The notes beneath the pieces were generated by a model. The model searched no databases. It was not told where the DNA came from and was given only the letters and a program-made list of their open reading frames with translations. From Hormiphora californensis (taxonomy: Eukaryota; Ctenophora; Tentaculata; Cydippida; Pleurobrachiidae): a stretch of DNA of 64,000 bases. This document shows, piece after piece, positions 19,279 through 31,889 of this stretch. The stretch lies in NCBI GenBank assembly GCA_020137815.1, contig CM035352.1, positions 4,287,361 through 4,351,360 on the forward strand, given 5' to 3'. The translations under genes and the position numbers were made by a program. Each line of letters starts with the position of its first letter. Position 1 is the stretch's first letter.

Positions 19279-21354
19279 CCTTCGCCCAAGCCGGGGCTGC
19301 GCCCTTGGACCTTACTTGTTGGGGTTCACCACGCCCCCTGACCGGGGCTATCGCAGTTCGCACAGTGAACTGCTGGGATGCAGCCCATCACCATTCACCC
19401 ATGTTCGTCCCAGAAAATTTTTCTTCACTTTGAAAACGTTTTTAAAATTTAAAAACCAAAAGTTTGGCAAACGTTGCTGGGATAAGGCAGCGCTTTTCAA
19501 ACCAAAAGTTTTTTTTGAAAATTCACGAACCAAAAGTTTGGTTTTTTGAAAATCGTGATCGCGCGGCGCGCCGCGGCGGACTCATATCAGCGCGGCGCAC
19601 ACCGGCTGTTTTTGCAACGTATACTCATATTTTTCGCGCGCGCCGTTAAATGCCGCTGTCACGGTTTATTATTATTTGAGAGATCTGAACTTTGAAATTT
19701 GAAAAATTTTGTCACTTTTTAAATTTTTTTAAACAACAGAGTTGAAAAGCGTTTTGGAATGCGCTGCAGCCCCCTCATGCGCGCACCCCCGCAACGAGGG
19801 GACTGGAGGGAATGCCGCGCGCGCGTTTGGCCTGATCCCGGCTGGGTCGAAGATAACTTTGCGGTCGAAAAAACGGCGGTGCTTATAACTTTGGCTCCTG
19901 AAGGGGCGCGACTATAATCTGGGTGCCTTGCAGCCTGTTTACAGGTGCGCGCTACCAAAAGAGTACACTTAGACCGACTTTTTTCAAACGGCTATAGCCA
20001 CGCAACCACATGGCCAATTTGAGTAAACTAAACGGTATCTGTTAGAGAATCGATAGCCCTAACCGATAACCCCAAACCAAACCCTAACCAGACCCTAACG
20101 GATAGCCCTAACCCGTCGCGCGCGCCAAAACTACGAATTGTTAGCAATGAAAGGCACCCAGATTTTAACGTTTTCCCTCCTGAAGTCCGTTTGACTTGAT
20201 TCTTTCACCAGTTGTTAGATCTGACGATTATCTACCTTGCTGTTTTTGAGAGAAGTTAATTGGACTTAAGGAGGCTGAGCAATAGCCGTTGAAAGATGGG
20301 TTGTTTTCAAAAAGTGACGTCACAGATTCTTGCAGGGACACCTTTTTTTAAATTTCATTCAAATTTTGATTTTACCGCACTCGATTTTGCGGAGTTTGGT
20401 TCATATCTCCTGTTCCTGATAAGATAGAGACCTGAAACCGGTTGCATTTGAAAGCTGTTATCTTCCTCTTTCCAACGCTACCAAAACGATTTCTGTACCT
20501 TATCTGGAACCGGAGATATGATTGATTATGTATTCCCCCCGTGACAATTTCAGGGGTCTAGCTCAAAAACTGTAGGAGGAGTAGGGAGAAAACAATTATC
20601 GGACTAACATTTTGGAAATTATTATATGGATTTAAAATTTTTTCAAAAGTTGGTTTTATTTTTTTATTTTTATTTTTTGAAAATCGTGATTGATTCAGCT
20701 GCGCGGCACGCCGGCTGTTTTTGCAGCGCATACTCACATTTTTCGCGCGCGCCGTTAAATGCCGTGGACACGGCTGATTATTTGAAAGATCTGAACTTTT
20801 TAAATTTTTGTCACTTTTTAAAAGTTGTAAAACAGTTTTAAATCAAAAGAAACTGTTGGCATGCGCTGCAGACCCCAAGTGCGCGCGTTTTCCACGGCTT
20901 CTGTAGCATAGGCCAAAAGAAACTGGCATACTAAATAGTGGAAGCTCTTACGGTAATTCCCACGCCCCGTGGGAAAGTTTTCGACCGTGGGAAAGTTTTC
21001 AAAGCGTGGGAAAAGAGAGATACATACAATAACTATAAAAAATAAATTGTTTTTTCCTAGTTATTGTATGTATCTCTCTTTTCCCACGCTTTGAAAACTT
21101 TCCCACGGTCAAAAACTTTCCCACGGGGCGTGGGAATTACCGTAAGAGCTTCCACTAAAAGGTTTTGGACAAAGCGGCCAGGAAGATTTGTCAGAAACAC
21201 AAGGAGTGTTACGCTGAAACAGTGTCCTTCATCCGAGAAAAGACACGATTCAGTTTGCTAAGATCAACACTTGTTGCGCTTCGGGGCACCAAGAGAAGGG
21301 TTGTCCGAGTCAGTGTGGAACTTTCATCAACTACAACGTAAAACTATTTATTGA
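19279..21354. repeat. Repeat-rich block with two copies of a GC-rich segment
   Basis: A segment with TGTTTTTGCA, TTTTTCGCGCGCGCCGTTAAA and CACGG occurs at about 19605-19665 and again at about 20712-20772, both followed by AGATCTGAACTTT, a direct repeat of more than 100 bp with drift. Short runs of degenerate CCCTAA lie at about 20055-20120. No host gene is visible. Together with the ORF1-like fragments this probably represents decayed non-LTR elements. Confidence 0.5.
20936..21157. mobile_element. 222-bp palindromic MITE
   Basis: Ends TAGTGGAAGCTCTTACGG and CCGTAAGAGCTTCCACTA are exact inverted copies, and the match continues with few mismatches almost to the centre (arms of about 100 bp). 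Each arm contains GTGGGAAAGTTTTC-type repeats. No transposase. It would fold into a long hairpin. Confidence 0.75.
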
Positions 21355-22317
21355 GTGATGGGAACGAACGACAACGAGGGCGATAACCCTACGAATGAAC
21401 GATTGATAAAATCAGTGAATGACTATGTTTCGGAGATCATGAGATTGGAATACGCGGGAACCTCGGAAGAGATGAATGTTGAACCTCAGCTGGTAACAGA
21501 TAGCTACAACTTTTTCAAACATTTTCCTGAGTCAAAACTGACCCCTGATAGTGCTGGTACAGTTTATAAAGATATAAACACCTATTTTAGACATTCTCTC
21601 AAGAACTTATCTAAAGAGGAAATAATTGACGCCACATGTAAAACGTTTTTGTCCAGTGTAAAACTTCTCAAATGTGCAATGCACAGCCTTGATGAGATTG
21701 TTAGTACGAGGAAACTCGAGGAGGAGTTACGAAAGTGCAAGGAAGAACTTGACCGCCACCGTGTCAATGTGATTGAGCTACAACAAACCGTTATTAACGC
21801 CCAAAAGGAGCAACTGAGTTCCGTAAAAACTTCAGTGCAGAAGGTGAAAGCCTACTCTACTGTACTGGCTCAAAACTGTGCCGCAGTCTCTCCGGTGGTG
21901 AGAAAGTCTTCTCAAGATCCTGCTTCCACACCATCGTCCGACAGGGAGAAAAACCTTGTTATTTTCGGTATACCAGAAACAACTGACCGCCTGACTAGGA
22001 ATAGTGTTGATGGTGTGTTTGCCGAGTTGAACGAAAAACCAAAAGTTAACTCAATGAAACGTATCGGCGAGAGAGACGAGAAGGGCCCTCGGCCAATTTT
22101 GGTTTCTTTTGAAAGGCGAGCAACACTTTTGGCTCTGCTGAAAAAATCACGACAGCTCAAGAACTCGGAACATTTTTCAGCTGTTTACCTGTCACCTGAT
22201 TTAACCCCGATTCAAATTAGAGAGCGAAAAACTCTTATAAACACGATGAAAAAACTCCGCTTAGAAGACCCGAGTGGAAAGTACTATATTAAAAACAATA
22301 TAATCCAAGTTGGATAA
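21355..22317 (+). CDS. Non-LTR retrotransposon ORF1-like protein
   Basis: 320 residues, intact. A predicted coiled-coil region spans about residues 120-165 (KLEEELRKCKEELDRHRVNV). An RRM-like segment starts near residue 200 (KNLVIFGIPE, RPILVSFERR), and a C-terminal basic domain follows (VYLSPDLTPIQIRERKTL). This order (coiled coil, RRM, C-terminal domain) is that of L1-type ORF1 RNA-binding proteins; no endonuclease or reverse transcriptase follows within the next kilobase, so the element is 3'-incomplete here or the protein has been exapted. A related fragment on the opposite strand lies at 18988-19278. Confidence 0.5.
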   Translation: MMGTNDNEGDNPTNERLIKSVNDYVSEIMRLEYAGTSEEMNVEPQLVTDSYNFFKHFPESKLTPDSAGTVYKDINTYFRHSLKNLSKEEIIDATCKTFLSSVKLLKCAMHSLDEIVSTRKLEEELRKCKEELDRHRVNVIELQQTVINAQKEQLSSVKTSVQKVKAYSTVLAQNCAAVSPVVRKSSQDPASTPSSDREKNLVIFGIPETTDRLTRNSVDGVFAELNEKPKVNSMKRIGERDEKGPRPILVSFERRATLLALLKKSRQLKNSEHFSAVYLSPDLTPIQIRERKTLINTMKKLRLEDPSGKYYIKNNIIQVG

Positions 22318-23106
22318 TATTTTTCTTATACACTGTTACTCTAGTTTAGTAAGCCCGCTTTAGGTAACTGCTGAAGCCTGTTGGCCTTTCAGCCTAAAAG
22401 CATACATATAATTTTATATGTATGTAAGTGTAAGAGCGGGTAGGGTCGTATATATTTTTAATCTATATTGACTCTGTTATAAATGTTGTAATTGATATTG
22501 ATATTGATATTGAGATGTAGATTTTCGAGATAAGTGAGCAGAGAGAGGGAGAATGAGAGTATGAAGGTGTGTGGGTAATTTATTATATGGAATGAATGAC
22601 AATGTTCATTCCTATCAAAAAAATGAATTTTGAGCTAGAGCTCTGATTTTTCTGTCAGGATCAAGATAGACATAGTGGAGCAACCCTGCCAAGTTACAGC
22701 TCTCCACCACATCGGCAACTATGGTGGTCTAGGGGGGGCATTTTTTTTGCCGCACACGGTAGCCCTGCCTGTAGCATTTGCCAAGCTTTTTGTTTTAAAT
22801 TTTTTTAACAACAGAGCAGAAATGCTCGAAGCGGCTGTGCATGTACCCTAGGCTGCTGGGCCTAGCTTCTGGGAGTTTTAATCCGTGCCCCTGACCGTAG
22901 CTACCGCCCCTAGAGTCTAGGTACAGTCAGGGGCTTAGACCCTGGACACACAGGGACACCGCATCTACTGGCCACAAAATGTTTGCCTAGAAATGTATTC
23001 TGTAATTTCACATTCTAAAAACCGAAGATAGTATCTTCCCTAAAAGTTAAAACTCACTCCAACTACTAACTTGATAAATAATAACTTTAATTCCCAGTTC
23101 GAGCTA
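22318..23106. other. Intergenic, no gene seen
   Basis: Contains a GATATT microsatellite (about 22493-22515), an (A/T)-rich stretch, and no recognisable coding segment. The last ~15 bases before the TXNDC17 start contain an acceptor-like TTTAATTCCCAG. Confidence 0.5.
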
Positions 23107-23800
23107 ATGGCGAATGTTGTGAAGCGTGTGTCAGTCCACGGGTTTACGGAATACCTGCGGGCTGTGGAGGAGTATAGCAACTCTTCCCTTCACATGTTTG
23201 CCCTTTTTACCGGGGCATTGGATGACCAGGGCAAAAGCTGGTGTCCTGATTGCGTCAAAGGTATGTTTTTACAAACAGTGAGCATACTATTGTTGTCATC
23301 TAAAACCTTTTTTATTGTGATGAATTCATGAACAATATCAAACTTTTTTAAACAAAACCTCTTTTATCTACTTCTCTCTCTATCTCTCTCTCTCTCTCTC
23401 TCTCCAGCTGACCCAGTTATAGAAGCAGCCACTAAAGACCTCCCCGAGTGTTCCTGTATCATCACGGCATACATTGACCGAACCACGTGGAAGGACCCTA
23501 ACAATAACTTTAGGAAATCAGCGGATCTTCAGTTGACCTGCATTCCAACTCTTATCAAACTCGGCACTGTAAGTTACACTTATCATTAATTTAATTTATT
23601 ACACTGAATGGTCGTGAACGGGAGCTTCATTGCACCCACCCCTTACTTGCCAGTGTCCTTGTAGAAGAAGAAGAAGGGTATTACCTGGTCCTAGCACTGA
23701 GCTTGTTTTATGTTTCTTATTTCCCCCTCAGGAAAAAAGATTACAAGAGAAGGAATGTGCCAAGAAGTCCCTGGTCGCTATGCTCTTTGACGAAGACTGA
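23107..23800 (+). CDS. TXNDC17: Thioredoxin domain-containing protein 17 (TRP14-like)
   Basis: Exons 23107-23260, 23408-23568 and 23732-23800 join in frame to 127 residues; human TXNDC17 has 123. The redox motif WCPDC is at about residues 45-49, the hallmark of this family in place of WCGPC of classical thioredoxins. Other family features are ADPVIEAA after the motif and TCIPTLIKLGT before the end. It is a cytosolic 14-kDa disulfide reductase that accepts electrons from thioredoxin reductase. The start at MANVVK is 12 nt after an acceptor-like CCCAG; a longer in-frame start at 23071 lies upstream of that AG and is less likely. Introns are 147 and 163 bp. First of three plus-strand genes. Confidence 0.92.
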
Positions 23801-23903
23801 TAGAGAGAGAGAGAAATAATCTCACAAATTGTCATCTGATTTTTCACTCATAATTCCACTAATCACAAAGCATCTTTTTTAATCATGTGTAAATCTATTA
23901 GTA

Positions 23904-24893
23904 AGGTGATAAGCCAGGAACACCAGAAAAAAATTTGTTACAAAGGATTTCCACCTCAAATGTACTCCTAAGGGTCCCCTCTATCGATTCCAACCAATGT
24001 TCATATTTGTTCAGGGGTGCTAAGGCCTCATTTCCGGGTGGGCGTGGTACCCGTATTTTCAGCCTGAGGCCAAAACCATAAGTACCCTTAAAATTGGAGT
24101 AGAGATAAAATTGAGGGCACTAGAGTGATCAGCGTCCTCGCATTAGTGGGGGTAGGTGCCGGAATTAAGTCTCTATCTCATCCGGTTAATTAGATAATCG
24201 GATAATTAGGTATGCGCATAACCATTTTTTGGCTATATGGCTATAGCCACTTAAGAATGGTTTAGAGACTTTTCACTGGTGCCATTTTGTTCAGAAGAAA
24301 ATTCTAGAGAGAAGTTGTGGAAAAATTTAGGGCCTATCTCTTACCGTTTTGCCGTTATTTGCGGTAAACGAATGCCAAATTAGTCGAAAAAGCCAAAAAT
24401 CGAGTTAATTGGCATTCGTTTACCGCAAATAACGGCAAAACGGTAAGAGATAGGCCCTAAATTTTTCCACAACTTCTCTCTAGAATTTTCTTCTGAACAA
24501 AATGGCACCAGTGAAAAGTCTCTAAACCACTCCTAAGTGGCTTTAGCCATATAGCCAAAAAACGGTTATGCGCATACCTAATTATCCAATTATCTAATTA
24601 ACCAGATGAGATAGAGACTTAATTCCGGCACCTACCCCCACTAATGCGAGGACGCTGATCACTCTAGTGCCCTCGATTTTATCTCTACTCCAATTTTAAG
24701 GGTACTTATGGTTTTGGCCTCAGGCTGAAAATACAGGTACCACGCCCACCCGGAAATGAGGCCTTAGCACCCCTGAACAAATATGAACATTGGTTGGAAT
24801 CGATAGAGGGGACCCTTAGGAGTACATTTGAGGTGGAAATCCTTTGTAACAAATTTTTTTCTGGTTGAGGCTAAAATTTTAGTTAAATCACCT
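23904..24893. mobile_element. 990-bp palindromic transposon with TA flanks
   Basis: Arms of about 460 bp are near-perfect inverted copies; the centre is near 24390 (GCCGTTATTTGCGGTAAACG on one side, its complement on the other). Outer ends AGGTGAT and ATCACCT are flanked by TA on both sides, as in Tc1/mariner-type target duplication. There is no transposase ORF. It sits between TXNDC17 and the ZCCHC8-like gene. Confidence 0.75.
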
Positions 24894-25048
24894 TATTATA
24901 TTTTGTGTATAAATTAACTGGTAAAATGCCACATGTTTTATCTTGGAAAATATTTTGCCTTGCCCTTAGGGCAGCCGGCAGATTATCCCACTGCTTTACC
25001 GGTCAGACATTTACACCCCATAAACTGTGACCCAATCTAATAATATAG

Positions 25049-27819
25049 ATGGCAGATGCAGATGCTTTTGGAAATGAGGACCTTTTTTCAGCTTTCTCTG
25101 CAGAGGCTACCCAGCAATCAGTACCCCGTCAGAATGGGTAAGTGTCACTCACCGAGTGAAAGACAAGATGGGCTCGGAAACACAATGTATCTCGATTAAT
25201 TGTGTTTCAGAATAAATATGATGACAGAATTAGTAGAAGAAGAAGCAGAAGAATTAGAAGAGTTACCCCAACCGCCTTCCCCACCTGGTACAAAATCAAC
25301 TGCCCTCTTGGATCGATTCGCTGATGTATTATCGGCACACAACCCCGTAGCAGCGATTGGGTATTTTAGGAGTTTCTTGTCGCTGGAGTGTCAGGCACGG
25401 ATAGAAGCGGAGCTGTTCACGGTGTTGTCAGAGCAGCGGGATGCGGGGGATGAGGTCGTGGCGAACAAGGATCCACAAGGACAGGTTTGTAATTACTGTG
25501 CCCGTGTGGTGGGAATTGCTCGACCCTATTTCACCGCTACCCGGGGGTGACCGGTGAGGAAGGGACAGCCGACAGGAGGTAGTAGCGGGGTAGATAATTA
25601 TGTGGCTTGAATTGGAGTTACTGGTGAGATTGCACATGTACTGCAAACTGCACCAGAGTCTGGTGACCAGACACTAATTTAGCGATATCAGTTCATGTGT
25701 TACAGTGTTCCCAATATAATACTTTTTACCCGTAGTGACCCTTCAATGAAGTCTATCTCTCCAGGTTCTATACATGCCATTCTGTATTCTGGACTCAGTG
25801 GGGAAGCACTGGGAAAAAACACCAGTACAGTACGGGGATCACACTCCTATCTTTGAGAACCCATTCACTGTGGTCCTAGATGACCGGGAGGATAAACTTG
25901 ATATGTTCGGGGCGAAACTTCCGAAAGATACCCGGTAATAATTCTCCTAATTCAACTAATTAATTGGTAGTTGTTAACTAATTCTCCTATCAAAGTTACT
26001 CTTCGGTGTTAGTAATCTGTCTGACTAGTATCATTTCCACAGTGGCCAGGGACCGGAGTGTTTTAACTGTGGTGGACCACATCGGCTGTCTGATTGTAAG
26101 GAGCCAAAGGACAAGAGGAAGATTGCCGAGAATCTGAAACTTTTCAAGGAATCAAGAGGAGGGGCGAACTACAGTGATCGATATCATGTCAGGGTGGCTA
26201 AGGAAGTTGAACCCAGGTCAGTGTTAATTAGTTAATTACCCCGTTAATTAGTTGTTAATTAGTTGTACACATCAGTGATCAGTGGGCTGTTGATAACCGG
26301 TAATTAATATTATTTATTCCTTTTGGTGACATATTGAAACATGACCTGCCCCTTTTGGTGACACACTGAAACTCTACCAGCTACCTGCCCCTAGGTTCAA
26401 AGAGTTCCAGCCAGGTAAAATAACGAGTGAACTCCGGGAGGCACTGGGTTTGGGACGGCAGGATCTCCCCTCATTTCTGTATAGGATGCGGCAATATGGG
26501 TATCCTCCAGGTTACTCTATAGAGCCTCCTGTCAGGAACAACCAGGGAATGCATTTCTACAAGACTGCTACTACGGCAACCGGTTAGTTGACACAAGTAA
26601 TTCGATTCTCGATACCGTATTATATCTGTTCATAGGTTACAAAATAACCCCTTCGCTTGCGCTCGCAAGGGAGGGGTTATTTCGTAACCAAATCTGTTCA
26701 GTGTTTACAGAAGTTGCTTAGGTTTTTCTCGTATCTGTTAAATTTAACAAATAACAGAGTCTCTCATGACTCCTTGTTGAGCAAACTATAAAATTGAGCT
26801 GTAAACAGGGCTCTAGGGGCAGGGCCGGGTGACCTAAAAGTATAGTATTGTTAGCAGGGCTTTAGAGCAATCTAAAATTATTGTTAGCAGGTTCTACTGC
26901 AGAGGATGGAGAGATAGAGGAAGCTCTGTTACCCTGTGTTATCGATTACCCCGGATACACAATAGCACCAGACTCGCATATTGACGATAAATACAGAGAA
27001 AAATACCAGGTACCTGGCCCCCCCCCCCTCTCTTTCACCCAGCAGTTGAACCCTCACACACGATTGAAGTATTATTCGAGGGTTAATTATAAGATCTCTT
27101 ATATCAATACTCCCAGATTTCACCCCTCCCTCCAACTCTACCAGGTTTACAGTACAGTAACACCCATGCTGTCCGACAAGAGACGACCCCGGCCCCCATC
27201 ACAAGCCCCTAAGCGACAGCGAGTGGAACAAACCGCCCTCGGGGACCGGACAGAGGACGACATGGACGTCAAAGATGATGGTTGTTGTTGCTCCTTCATA
27301 AAACTAATCATCCCACAATATATATCTTGTTTTACTAATAATCCCCCTCCCATTTATCTCAGATCGGTTAGAAGCACCAGCACACTCCCGAGCTATCATC
27401 AAGCTTCCCCCACCAATGCCAGCTGGACCGCCACCCAAACCTCCCGCTCCACCTAAACCAAGCATCCCAACCTGCCGAGGTGAAAGATGAGGAGGGTGAG
27501 GTGAAAGATGAGGATGGTGAGGTGAAAGATGAGGGCGAGGAGGTGAAAGATGAGGGTGAGGAGGAGTATGTGCCAGAGATGGTGACACCTTTCACGAATG
27601 GTGAGGAGAAAGCAAAGGAGGAAACTGAGGAACAAGGGGAGGAGGGAGACGAGGATGATGATTTGAATCGTTCAATAGTCAGCTGAAACAAACAAGATTG
27701 GAATTAAATTTGATCAAGTTGAGGATTATGGTCCGCTCGATAAAAAGGCTGGGAACTTCACCAAGTTACAAGGAATCCTTCGGAAAAAACCAAAAACTGG
27801 CAAACGAAAACGCAACTAA
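25049..27819 (+). CDS. ZCCHC8: ZCCHC8-like subunit of the NEXT nuclear exosome-targeting complex
   Basis: Exons: 25049-25137, 25211-25484, 25765-25934, 26043-26216, 26395-26582, 26891-27009, 27145-27280, 27363-27490. All phases agree up to the last. A CCHC zinc knuckle is in exon 4 (CFNCGGPHRLSDC), followed by a PSP domain in exon 5 with the signature YGYPPGYSIEP. ZCCHC8 scaffolds MTR4 and RBM7 and sends short-lived nuclear RNAs to the exosome. After a Pro-rich exon 8 the frame stops at 27490, but another frame continues with an acidic repeat (EGEVKDE units, 27480-27683) and a third with a basic tail ending at 27819 (GNFTKLQGILRKK). The C-terminus is therefore uncertain: an unseen splice, or indels in the assembly. 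An AG directly precedes the ATG. Confidence 0.85.
26636..26690. repeat. Small hairpin element in a ZCCHC8 intron
   Basis: GTTACAAAATAACCCCT and AGGGGTTATTTCGTAAC form a near-perfect inverted repeat around a GC-rich loop. A related but diverged hairpin lies at about 57838-57930 in the amidase gene. Confidence 0.55.
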
Positions 27820-28087
27820 ATATATTATATATGCGAAAAAAAGGTCAATTGTCTTTTACAGTTAACCGTTCAGAGAACGAGTCAGAGAAAGGAAAGATAT
27901 GTGATATATGAGATGGAGGACGACAGCAGTTGTTGTGTGAGAGAGAAAGAGAGAGTGGGAGTTGCACGATTTTTTTAATCACATTGTAATAATATTGATA
28001 CTGAATTTAAAATATACCCCCGTTACCCCTCCCCTCCTTTAGTGTGGATACCCCCTTTTTCTCACCATACTCTAGTCCTAGCTTCCT

Positions 28088-31000
28088 ATGGTATCTGTAG
28101 ATTCGGGAAAGAAGTTAGAGAAGAAAAAGGGAAAGAAGGCGGTGAAAGATGGAGTCAAAAAGAAAGTTAAGGAGAGGCTTATGAAGAAGGGTGGAGGAGA
28201 GAAAAAGAAAACTGTTACTTTTGAAGACGAAACGGCCGAACCAAGGTAGACCGTTTTACCTAATTTTCCATCACCTAAGGTTTAGAATATTCGGCTCTTT
28301 TGTTTCCACTGTTTGTTTTGTCTAACACTGATTCCTCTCAGTGTCGACAGTCTAATTAGTGAGATTCGTGGCCAGGTTGACGAGCAACAAAAGTCAGCCG
28401 ATGATTCGACCCCGGCATCAAAAGAATTGGAGACCCTTTTAGCGGTAAGAGACGGAACGCGCGATCAACACTTTGCGTTGAAACCCCCACTGCCAAACAC
28501 TTCACTCACCTTCAAAGTGCGCGCGAATTGGGGGTTATTCCATCAGTCGGCTGTCGGGTCTTGGGACGCCCTTGTCCCACAAAAGACTGCTATGCACTCT
28601 CCGAAGCAGCATCCGTGATGTTACAGTCAGACATGCAGTGTGACAAAAACGCCCCGAACTGAAAGTGAAGTCAGTTTTCCGACCTCTACAGCTCGACTGT
28701 TCATATTTCAAGAAAATATTGTCGACTTCACTACTACATTCTTACAGGAGGAGGAGGACCACGATGACGTTGCAGAGGGACACAGTGAACTCTTGGAGAA
28801 GTTTGGAGTTAAAGAGAAAAAGAGGGCACCCAAAGAGAAAACTCTTCCTATGGAGCCAACTGGGATGGAGATTGATGGTGAGTTGGGGGTGTTGTAAAAT
28901 TATATTCTCCCTTTAATTTGAAGTTACCTTACTCTCGTTAATTAAGCTCGCATATTTCAAGAAACTTTTAAATAAGAAACTTTTTTTCTAGGAAACTACA
29001 GGTGTAAGCACTCCAAAAACAAAAAGAATTTCTCCTTTATCAAGAAACTAAACAAGTTAGGGGTGTTCTATTTTGTTGTGGTGTCTCTGAATTGAGTGAT
29101 TTCCATTTGAAAAGTTTCTTATAAAAAAGTTTCTTACTAAAGCGTTTCTTAAAAAACGAGAGTAAGGTAGTTTGTAGATGTAACATTTTGTCTCACAAGA
29201 CTACCCTCTCCGAACAGCCATGAAGTATGATTAGTACCATTATGCTGTTGTTTTTCAGGCAAAGTAACATTGAACGAGCTTCTAGTGAGTGCCTCTAAAC
29301 AACAAAACTTAACGTCCGTTCAGCAATTGTTGGTAAGCTTCCCTCTAATTTTAATTCTTCCCATTCCCATATTTCTATTTAAATCAGGCACAAATTCTCC
29401 ACACATTCCTCCAGGACAGTGGAAAAGAGCTGACAACCCTCTCAGAACCCCTGCCACGCTTCCAACAAGAACAAGCGGAGAGGATAGTTAATTATGACAA
29501 AACCAAGAAGGAAGTATCGAAGTGGCAAAGTTTGGTCAAGAGGAACAGAGAGACGGAACACATGTCTTTTCCTTTGTTCCATGTCCAGGAGACGAGGCAA
29601 CAGAAACAGGATATAACAACATTTGCAACAAAACGAAAGGTAATAAAGTTTTAATACAGTTGTAGAAAACATAATACAGTCAGATCCCGATTACCAAAAT
29701 ATGATATGATGAAACTACTTCTTACCATTTTACATGTTTCCAGAACATGAGAAGTGCTCTGGAGGAAGAGATATATGAGGTATTGGAGAAAGATGCCCAT
29801 GTGTTGGAGCGAGAGGGTCAAATGTTAACTGAGGCAGAGGAACAAACTCTAGAGGAGCTCACTGTCGAAGAGGTAACTGCTCAACTTTATGTATTTTTTT
29901 TCTAATTTCCATCTGAGCAGCAGTTCAGCTTTCTCTATCTCTTCAACTATTTTGATAGTTACAACTATTATATTTCTTATTTACATCTATCTCCACTTCT
30001 AAGCATGTCTGTACCTGATCTGAACCACGTGTTACCTAACCCCTCTCTCACAGGCGGAATCACGAAGGCAGGAATTGTGTAAAATGAGGGCCTTACTTTC
30101 CTACCAAGAGGAGAAGTTGAGAAGGCAAAACAAAATAAAGAGCAAGAAATATCGGAGGGTTCTAAAAAAAGAAAAACAGAAAAAGGATGAGAAGGAGCTA
30201 GCGGAGGCCCTAAAAGCGGATCCGGCAGCAGTCGCAGGTATGTGTAGGGCAGGTTGTATATTGTAGTTGTGTTTTTGTAGCCACGGCACTTTTCATACAG
30301 CAACTAAGCATCGCTTGGGATTGCATTGTCTGACATATCTATATCAAGAACATGTAGGAGGACAGAGAACTAGAATCCATACTTCAGGTGATGAACAAGA
30401 GAAAGCAGATTACTTGAGAGCGTTAGAGCGGATATCACAGAAGCACAAAGTGGGGGGAAAGTGGAACAAGAATCTACTTCACAAGAAAATCAGGGATCCC
30501 GATGTAAGTTGATCTAGGTGACATGTTTTATGTGGCATCTCGCTTAGTGGGGCTACGAAGTGCGGGGTGGTCCTCATTCTCAAGAAACTTGATTTAAGCC
30601 TGGAGTGCGGTTTGGATGATTCCATTCGTTATTACCCCTTGTATTCATTTTCAGTTAAAATCAGCGATGGCGGAACAGAGACAAATGAGGAAGACCCTGA
30701 TGGAGAAAAAAGCAGAAGAAGAATCGTCCGAAGAAGAGGAGGTAGACAACGAAGACGAAATGCTAGAAAAACATGTTAAACCAGTTGAAAAAGTGGAGGA
30801 AAAGTTCGAAATTGATCCCGATAATCCTTGGTTGATGGTCGGACAAGCCATGGAGAAGTCTGCAGAAACACCAGCACCACCACCTACCACCACTGTGATA
30901 GAAACCCCCAAAACACCCACAACCACTAAACCAGCCACCATAGTGGTGGGAATCCTAGATCAGATGGAAAAGAAAGGAGAGGAGGAGGACCAGGAGGCCC

Positions 31001-31889
31001 TGGTGGATATGGCCTTTGCTAATGATGATGTTGTGGCGCAGTTCGTGGAAGAAAAGGCACAAATCGTGGATCAGGAAACAGAAAAGGTAACCCACTGCCC
31101 CCTCCCCTCACACTGTAATGTATAGTTGTACTTCCCTTCTATGACATGATTATATGATTCTTATAACTTGTGTAGCTCTAACCGTATTTTGTTTCAAAAG
31201 CGTGTGAAGGTTCGGAAGATCAACTTCTAGCTAAACTAAAATGTTTGATACCACCTGCACCCTATCCTCCCTTGTTGAGTCGTTCACCCCTTGCCTGGTT
31301 AGACTGTGTTTCGGGTGCCCCGATGTATGTAAAGGGAGGGTTAAAACATAACAATTCACCCCTAAACAAATCCTCCCCAGGATGTCGACCTGACCTTACC
31401 TGGTTGGGGTAGTTGGGGTGGGGCTGGAGTTGCCCCTCCCAAGAAACCACAGAAGAAGTTTATTAAAAAAGCAAAAAACACTGGGCCGAGGAAAGACGCT
31501 GGTCTTAGTCATGTGATTATCTCAACGAAGAAAAACAGAAAACTGGACGCCCACTTGGTAGGTTTTTGGTTTGTCATTTCGCCTGCCATTCCTACAGGGT
31601 GCTGGCAATCCTAGTAACTCCATGCCCATTTATGGAACACGAATTCTACTTGTTTAGCACTTCTAAAACGCACTTCCCACAGGTCCGACACCTGCCCCAT
31701 CCGTACAAGAACAGATCCACCTTTGAACGGGAAATGAGGCAACCCATTGGGCCACAGTGGAACTCAGTGAAGGCCTTCAGAAACATGATCAAGCCCACAG
31801 AGACAATTCTTGATGGACATGTAATTGAGCCGATTAGCGTGCCAAAAGGGTTTGATAAGGTACCCAGGAGAACCCGGAAAGCCCGGTAA
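28088..31889 (+). CDS. UTP14: UTP14-like small-subunit processome protein
   Basis: Eleven exons: 28088-28245, 28342-28444, 28748-28877, 29259-29332, 29388-29639, 29744-29872, 30054-30237, 30388-30503, 30655-31086, 31381-31557, 31683-31889. They sum to 1962 nt, 653 residues plus stop, with all phases consistent. Diagnostic UTP14 segments are VNYDKTKKEVSKWQSLVKRN, KIKSKKYRRVLKKEKQKK, QKHKVGGKWNK, NPWLMVG, LPGWGSWGG and the C-terminal region with LPHPYKNRSTFEREMRQPIG and PVKAF-like GPQWNSVKAF. UTP14 works in the nucleolus in 18S rRNA maturation and activates the helicase DHX37/Dhr1. The N-terminus is very Lys-rich. The gene starts about 270 bp after the ZCCHC8 frame ends; an acceptor-like CTCTAGTCCTAG lies just before the start. 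Confidence 0.93.
28925..29169. mobile_element. 245-bp MITE in a UTP14 intron
   Basis: Ends TACCTTACTCTCGTT and AACGAGAGTAAGGTA are exact inverted copies, flanked by partial matching sequence. The interior has several AAGAAACTTTT motifs in both directions. It sits in intron 3 of the UTP14 gene. Confidence 0.65.
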
